Part shown: positions 60,617 to 64,000 of the stretch, piece after piece
Layout: every line of letters begins with the position of its first letter
Position numbering within the stretch: position 1 is the stretch's first letter
Origin: Luethyella okanaganae
Lineage (GTDB): Bacteria; Actinomycetota; Actinomycetes; Actinomycetales; Microbacteriaceae
Assembly: GCF_042660285.1 (NCBI RefSeq)
Contig: NZ_JBHSTP010000004.1
Location: 124,001 to 188,000 of the forward strand
Length of the DNA stretch: 64,000 bases
Direction of reading: 5' to 3'
The notes under the pieces: generated by a model
Seen by the model: the letters and a program-made list of their open reading frames with translations, nothing else
Databases searched by the model: none
What the model was told of the DNA's origin: nothing
Made by a program: the position numbers and the translations under genes

Positions 60617-62031
60617 GGCGCGGCCCCGTCCCGGATGTCGACGCACTTCTCGGCGCTCGGTGCGCCGCTCCGGCCCTCCCGGCTCACCGCCACCGTCAGA
60701 CATACGCGGTTCAGATCGCCCGCGTCGACCTGGAACCGGGTGCTGCGTTGCACGCTCGACTGTCCGCCTCCGAGCCGCACGACATAGCTGTCTCCCGAAC
60801 GCAGGCCGGGATCGTTCCATGAGAAGACGACCCGTCCGCCGTCCTGCTGACCGGCGACATCGCTGACCGTCGGAATGCCGTTCGAGGTGGAGCGGATGAG
60901 GGCTACCGCTGCGGTGGCGGCGAGGCCGAGTACCAGCACGACGACCGCAACCATCGCCCAGACGAGACGACGGCCCCCGCGAGCGTTCCCAGCCGGCATC
61001 GGACCACTGCCGCTCTGCCTGCCACCCGTTCCGGTCGTGCCGACGCTCGGACGCTGCTTTTGGACGCGTCGCTCTCGCCGTACGGCGACCGGATCGATGG
61101 AGTTCACACCGCTGATGCGGGTGCGGTCGTCGAGATCGATCGCCGTCGCGACGGCCCAGTCGTCCATGGCGACCTCGATGGACGTCTGGGGGAGGCCGAG
61201 CTCCGTTTCGACGGATTGCAGCTCACGGATGAGTTCCAGCACGCCGCGCTGTCGCGCATCGGGCTTGCGCGACATGGACCGCGTCAGGAGCTGTTCAAGC
61301 CGCGGCGGAACATCCGCCCGTTCGATGGACGGAGGACGAGCCTTCGCGATCCGCGCCATGACATCCGCCGAACCGTTCTCCTGGCCGGGCAACTCGAACG
61401 GCGACCGCCCGGCGAGCAGGGAGTAGAGGGTCGCACCGATCGACCACACCTCGGAGGCGACGGAGCCGGACACCTCGTCGTTCAGCACCTCGGGGGCAGA
61501 CCACGGAATCGAGAGCCCGACGGCCTCGGTATGCTCTATCCCGCCGAGGGTCGCCGCGATGCCGAAGTCCGAGAGCACCGGGTGCCCATAGGCCGAGATG
61601 AGGATGTTCGACGGCTTGATGTCACGATGCAGCACCCCGGTCCGGTGTGCGGTCTCGACGGCGCTCGCGATCTTGACACCGATGCGCAGCACCTCGGGGA
61701 CGGGGAGAGGCGCGGCGCGGTAGCGCTGGCTGAGCGTCGACGAGCAGTACTCCATCACGATATAGGGTCGCCCGTCTGAGGAGACGCTCGCCTGGTAGAC
61801 GGTGAGGATCGACGGATGCGAGCTGAGTTGGGCCATGAGGTTCGCCTCAGCCTGGAACATCTGGCGTAGCTGATCGTTGACGACCTCGGCGAGCAGCACC
61901 TTGATGGCGACCTGCCTGCGCGGCATGTTCTGCTCGTAGAGGAACACATCGGCGAAACCACCAGAACCGAGCACCCGAACGTAGGAGAAACCCGGAAGGT
62001 TCGGCGGCATCGACGGGAGACGTCGTGCCAT
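60613..62031 (-). CDS. transmembrane Ser/Thr protein kinase
   Basis: 472 residues. The kinase domain (16–270) has LGSGGFADVFLYEQ (ATP loop), VAIKVL (Lys), HRDIKPSNILIS near residue 133, DFGIAAT and SIPWSAPEVL. A cytoplasmic linker is followed by one helix (LVWAMVAVVVLVLGLAATAAVALI, ~352–377) and a small extracellular Fn3-like domain with a Cys pair. There are no PASTA repeats, so it is not the usual PknB. GGGAGG lies five bases before the ATG. It is followed without gap by the Fn3 gene. Confidence 0.92.
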   Translation of the reverse strand: MARRLPSMPPNLPGFSYVRVLGSGGFADVFLYEQNMPRRQVAIKVLLAEVVNDQLRQMFQAEANLMAQLSSHPSILTVYQASVSSDGRPYIVMEYCSSTLSQRYRAAPLPVPEVLRIGVKIASAVETAHRTGVLHRDIKPSNILISAYGHPVLSDFGIAATLGGIEHTEAVGLSIPWSAPEVLNDEVSGSVASEVWSIGATLYSLLAGRSPFELPGQENGSADVMARIAKARPPSIERADVPPRLEQLLTRSMSRKPDARQRGVLELIRELQSVETELGLPQTSIEVAMDDWAVATAIDLDDRTRISGVNSIDPVAVRRERRVQKQRPSVGTTGTGGRQSGSGPMPAGNARGGRRLVWAMVAVVVLVLGLAATAAVALIRSTSNGIPTVSDVAGQQDGGRVVFSWNDPGLRSGDSYVVRLGGGQSSVQRSTRFQVDAGDLNRVCLTVAVSREGRSGAPSAEKCVDIRDGAAP

Positions 62032-62170
62032 CAGTGCCTCCCCCAGTGATCTGTCATAGCCGTTCGCGAATCGTCTCGTCGTACCGTCACCGGAAACCTC
62101 GGCAAACGTCCCACAAGTTTAGGCATGTGTCATCCGCCACTGCGCATCGCGCCCGATGTTCGAAGACGGG

Positions 62171-62980
62171 TCACACCCCCAACCCGGGGGGCGTCCGGCG
62201 GACGGCGAGCACATCGACGACGAGCACCGTCACATTGTCGCGACCGCCGTTGCCGAGCGCGGCGTCGACGAGTTGCTGAGCGGCGGTCTCGGCCTTGGGG
62301 TTCGAGAGCAGAAAGTGCCGGATGCCGTAGGGCGTGAGCTCCTTGGTCAGTCCATCGGAGCAGACGAGGAGCCGCATCCCGACCTCGACGGGGAGCACCC
62401 GGTAGTCGGGAACCGGCGCCTCGTGAAAGCCGACCGCGCGGGTGATGACGTTGCTGTGCGGGTGCGTGTCCGCTTCCTCGCGGGTGATGTGACCGGCGTC
62501 GACGAGCTCCTGCACGACCGAATGGTCGATGGTGAGCTGCTCGAGCACTCCGTGCGTGAGCAGATAGACCCGCGAGTCCCCGATGTTGAAGACGAGCCAG
62601 GACGGCTCGCCGCCGACGAGCGCGAGCGCCGCGCCCGTCACGGTCGTTCCCGTCCCCTGATCGGTGACCCCCGCGCCTCTGCCCATGTCGGCGACGGCGA
62701 GCGCCAGGGAATGATCGATGGCCGCGGCGTCGACGACCCCACGCCCACCGTGTTCGGCGAGCCTCGTGACGACGGCTGCGCTCGCGAAGTCGCCGGCCGA
62801 ATGCCCGCCCATCCCGTCGGCGACCGCGAAGATCGGCGCCTGTGCCAGGTAGCTGTCCTCGTTCGCCTCACGACGCAGGCCGGTATCGGTGCGGGCAGCC
62901 CAAGCGAGCGTGACCGTCTCGCCGTCTGGGCCGGGTAGCACGACCGTGTGCCCGGAGATGCCTTGACCGATCTGGGTCAC
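62171..62980 (-). CDS. PP2C-family Ser/Thr phosphatase
   Basis: 269 residues. The metal motifs are ANEDSYL, FAVADGMGGHSAGD (near residue 50), GTTVTGAALALVGG, FNIGDSRVYL, CSDGLT and GRDNVTVLVV. It is soluble and should reverse phosphorylation by the neighbouring kinase. The start is GTG at 62980 with AGAAGG upstream. 139 bp with a TAAACT box at 62116..62121 separate it from the kinase, which may therefore have an extra promoter. Confidence 0.94.
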   Translation of the reverse strand: MTQIGQGISGHTVVLPGPDGETVTLAWAARTDTGLRREANEDSYLAQAPIFAVADGMGGHSAGDFASAAVVTRLAEHGGRGVVDAAAIDHSLALAVADMGRGAGVTDQGTGTTVTGAALALVGGEPSWLVFNIGDSRVYLLTHGVLEQLTIDHSVVQELVDAGHITREEADTHPHSNVITRAVGFHEAPVPDYRVLPVEVGMRLLVCSDGLTKELTPYGIRHFLLSNPKAETAAQQLVDAALGNGGRDNVTVLVVDVLAVRRTPPGLGV

Positions 62981-63020
62981 TGCGTGAACCTTCTTCTGTG
63001 GGATGAGCGGGACCGTGCCA

Positions 63021-64000
63021 TTATCGCCTATCGACTGCCCTCATGATCTCGACGACATTATCGTCTCCAATGTGCACCCGGGTGCCGGTCGATACGACGA
63101 ACGACTCGCCGGGTCGCAGCCGCAGGGAGGCCCCGGTTGGCAACGTGACGATGCTCCCGTTCGTGGAGCGCAGGTCGGTGACGACAACCGAGTCCCCCTC
63201 CTGCCGAATCTCGAGGTGGGTGCTCGACACCTCCGATGTCGGCGACGGCACTGAGATCAGCCGCGGGATCCTGCCGTCGCCGATCCGCGGCGTGCGGGGT
63301 CTGCGCCCGATGTAGAAGATCGCGTCGAGTTCGTACTGCTTCGAGGAGCCGGCCTCTGAGGAGCCGACGCTGAAGCGATAGCGGGTCGGCGGCACGGTCA
63401 TCTCGGGGGCTTCCTCGGCGGCGATGCCATCCTGCGACGCTGCGGCGGCATCGGTGTCGAACGGGCGGCCCCTACGCAGGATGACCGTGTCGTCGTCGCG
63501 ACGGGGTCGCGGCCGGGCGATGATCGTCTCCTCGGCGGGGCGCGGGGCGCGGATGACGGTGTCGTCGCGAAGCCGGTCGTCTGCCGTCGGTTCGGCGGCT
63601 GGTCTCACGCGGACGACCGTGTCCTCCGACGACCGCGGAGGCCGGATGATGGTGTCATGGGGTTCACCGGGTCGCCGGGTGTCATGGGGTTCACCGGGTC
63701 GCCGGGTGTCGCTGTCGGGCGGCATCACGGCGTCCGGACGGTTCCCCGCGCCACCCGCGCCACCCGCGGCCATCAGTCTCCAATTCAGTCGGGCTCCCGT
63801 GATGATGCCATGACCGACCCAGCCCGTGGCCTGAACCTGCTTGCCAGGATCAGCCGGAGCGGGCGCGTTCTGGCCGCCGATCGAGATCCCGGTCACGTCG
63901 CGGAACTCGGCGAGCAGCCACGGCCGGATGCTGCGATCGGTGAAGCGACGGGAGCCGCCGATCGAGTACAGCTCCACCGCTGCATCCCCGCGCACGACGA
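63021..64000 (-). CDS. FHA-domain protein, 5' end outside window
   Basis: The frame is open to the window edge, so at least 326 residues are present and the N-terminus is missing. The visible N-terminal part (ELYSIGGSRRFTDRSIRPWLLAEFRDVTG and GKQVQATGWVGHGIITGARLNWRLMA) may be the end of another domain. Then comes a disordered stretch with repeated DT[IV][IV]-x-RP motifs, and a C-terminal FHA domain (YIGRRPRTPRIGDGRIPRLISVPSP, SSTHLEIRQ, DLRSTNGSIVTLP). It probably reads phosphothreonines made by the kinase of this operon and ends 40 bp before the phosphatase. Confidence 0.8.
   Translation of the reverse strand, partial: VVRGDAAVELYSIGGSRRFTDRSIRPWLLAEFRDVTGISIGGQNAPAPADPGKQVQATGWVGHGIITGARLNWRLMAAGGAGGAGNRPDAVMPPDSDTRRPGEPHDTRRPGEPHDTIIRPPRSSEDTVVRVRPAAEPTADDRLRDDTVIRAPRPAEETIIARPRPRRDDDTVILRRGRPFDTDAAAASQDGIAAEEAPEMTVPPTRYRFSVGSSEAGSSKQYELDAIFYIGRRPRTPRIGDGRIPRLISVPSPTSEVSSTHLEIRQEGDSVVVTDLRSTNGSIVTLPTGASLRLRPGESFVVSTGTRVHIGDDNVVEIMRAVDRR
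63652..63705. repeat. 27-bp tandem duplication in the FHA gene
   Basis: Two identical 27-bp units, 63652..63678 and 63679..63705, each starting GTGTCATGGGGTTC. They encode two copies of DTRRPGEPH on the minus strand. Confidence 0.95.

Noticed and set aside
1..64000. tRNA or rRNA genes
   Set aside because: No T-loop GGTTCRANNCC context with a matching acceptor stem was found by eye. The GGTTCG strings at 15530 and 17810 belong to the 57-bp palindrome.

Overview
The window is a 64 kb high-GC segment of an actinobacterial chromosome, most likely from a Microbacteriaceae-like organism. That placement is an inference from three things: the gene order proS–nusA–ylxR–infB–rbfA–truB–ribF, the very strong G/C bias at third codon positions, and the many genes that start a few bases after a TAnnnT hexamer (leaderless promoters). 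No rRNA, tRNA, CRISPR array, IS element or prophage was seen. One 96-base run of N lies at 4476..4571, inside a tandem repeat.

Layout. 1–3.7 kb: end of a CynX-like permease, then the truB–membrane proteins–ribF operon (minus strand). 3.8–10.2 kb: a TetR/MFS efflux pair, ketopantoate reductase, a uridine-kinase-like protein, mutY and an unknown membrane protein; this block separates truB from rbfA. 10.4–19.7 kb: rbfA, infB, ylxR, nusA and proS, with a PhoX-type phosphatase gene between nusA and proS where rimP is normally found. 19.8–27.3 kb: an RNB ribonuclease and the dxr / site-2 protease / ispG set, interleaved with a thiolase and an epimerase. 27.4–33.4 kb: a Pls-type (poly-lysine synthetase-like) NRPS, an M1 metallopeptidase coupled to it, and an Sfp-type phosphopantetheinyl transferase. 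33.4–38.6 kb: PlsC, a secreted protein, a CGNR regulator, OsmC, gabT and a small secreted protein that looks like the Rhodococcus equi VapA family. 38.9–45.7 kb: asparaginase, a potDABC polyamine ABC transporter and alanine dehydrogenase. 45.8–64 kb: a minus-strand operon of nine genes: FHA protein, PP2C phosphatase, Ser/Thr kinase, giant Ig-like/Fn3 surface protein, MoxR ATPase, DUF58, transglutaminase-like protein, zinc-ribbon FHA protein and an FtsK/SpoIIIE ATPase. It resembles the PFNA cluster described in bifidobacteria.

How the genes work together. The last operon reads as an envelope signalling and assembly module: kinase, phosphatase and two FHA readers inside, a ~1965-residue repeat protein outside, and MoxR/DUF58/transglutaminase-like partners between them. 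Start/stop overlaps of the GTGA type couple several of these genes. The transglutaminase-like protein has lost the expected catalytic Cys and His. The Pls-type NRPS has its own PPTase and peptidase next door, and its specificity residues are close to the known lysine code.

Two sequence-level themes run through the window. About fourteen genes carry a TAnnnT hexamer exactly 6–7 bases before the start codon. Short tandem duplications span the stop codons of at least six genes, and other minisatellites sit inside genes and spacers. A 57-bp palindrome occurs twice, on either side of the phoX-like gene, which also has three half-sites spaced 11 bp apart like an actinobacterial PHO box.
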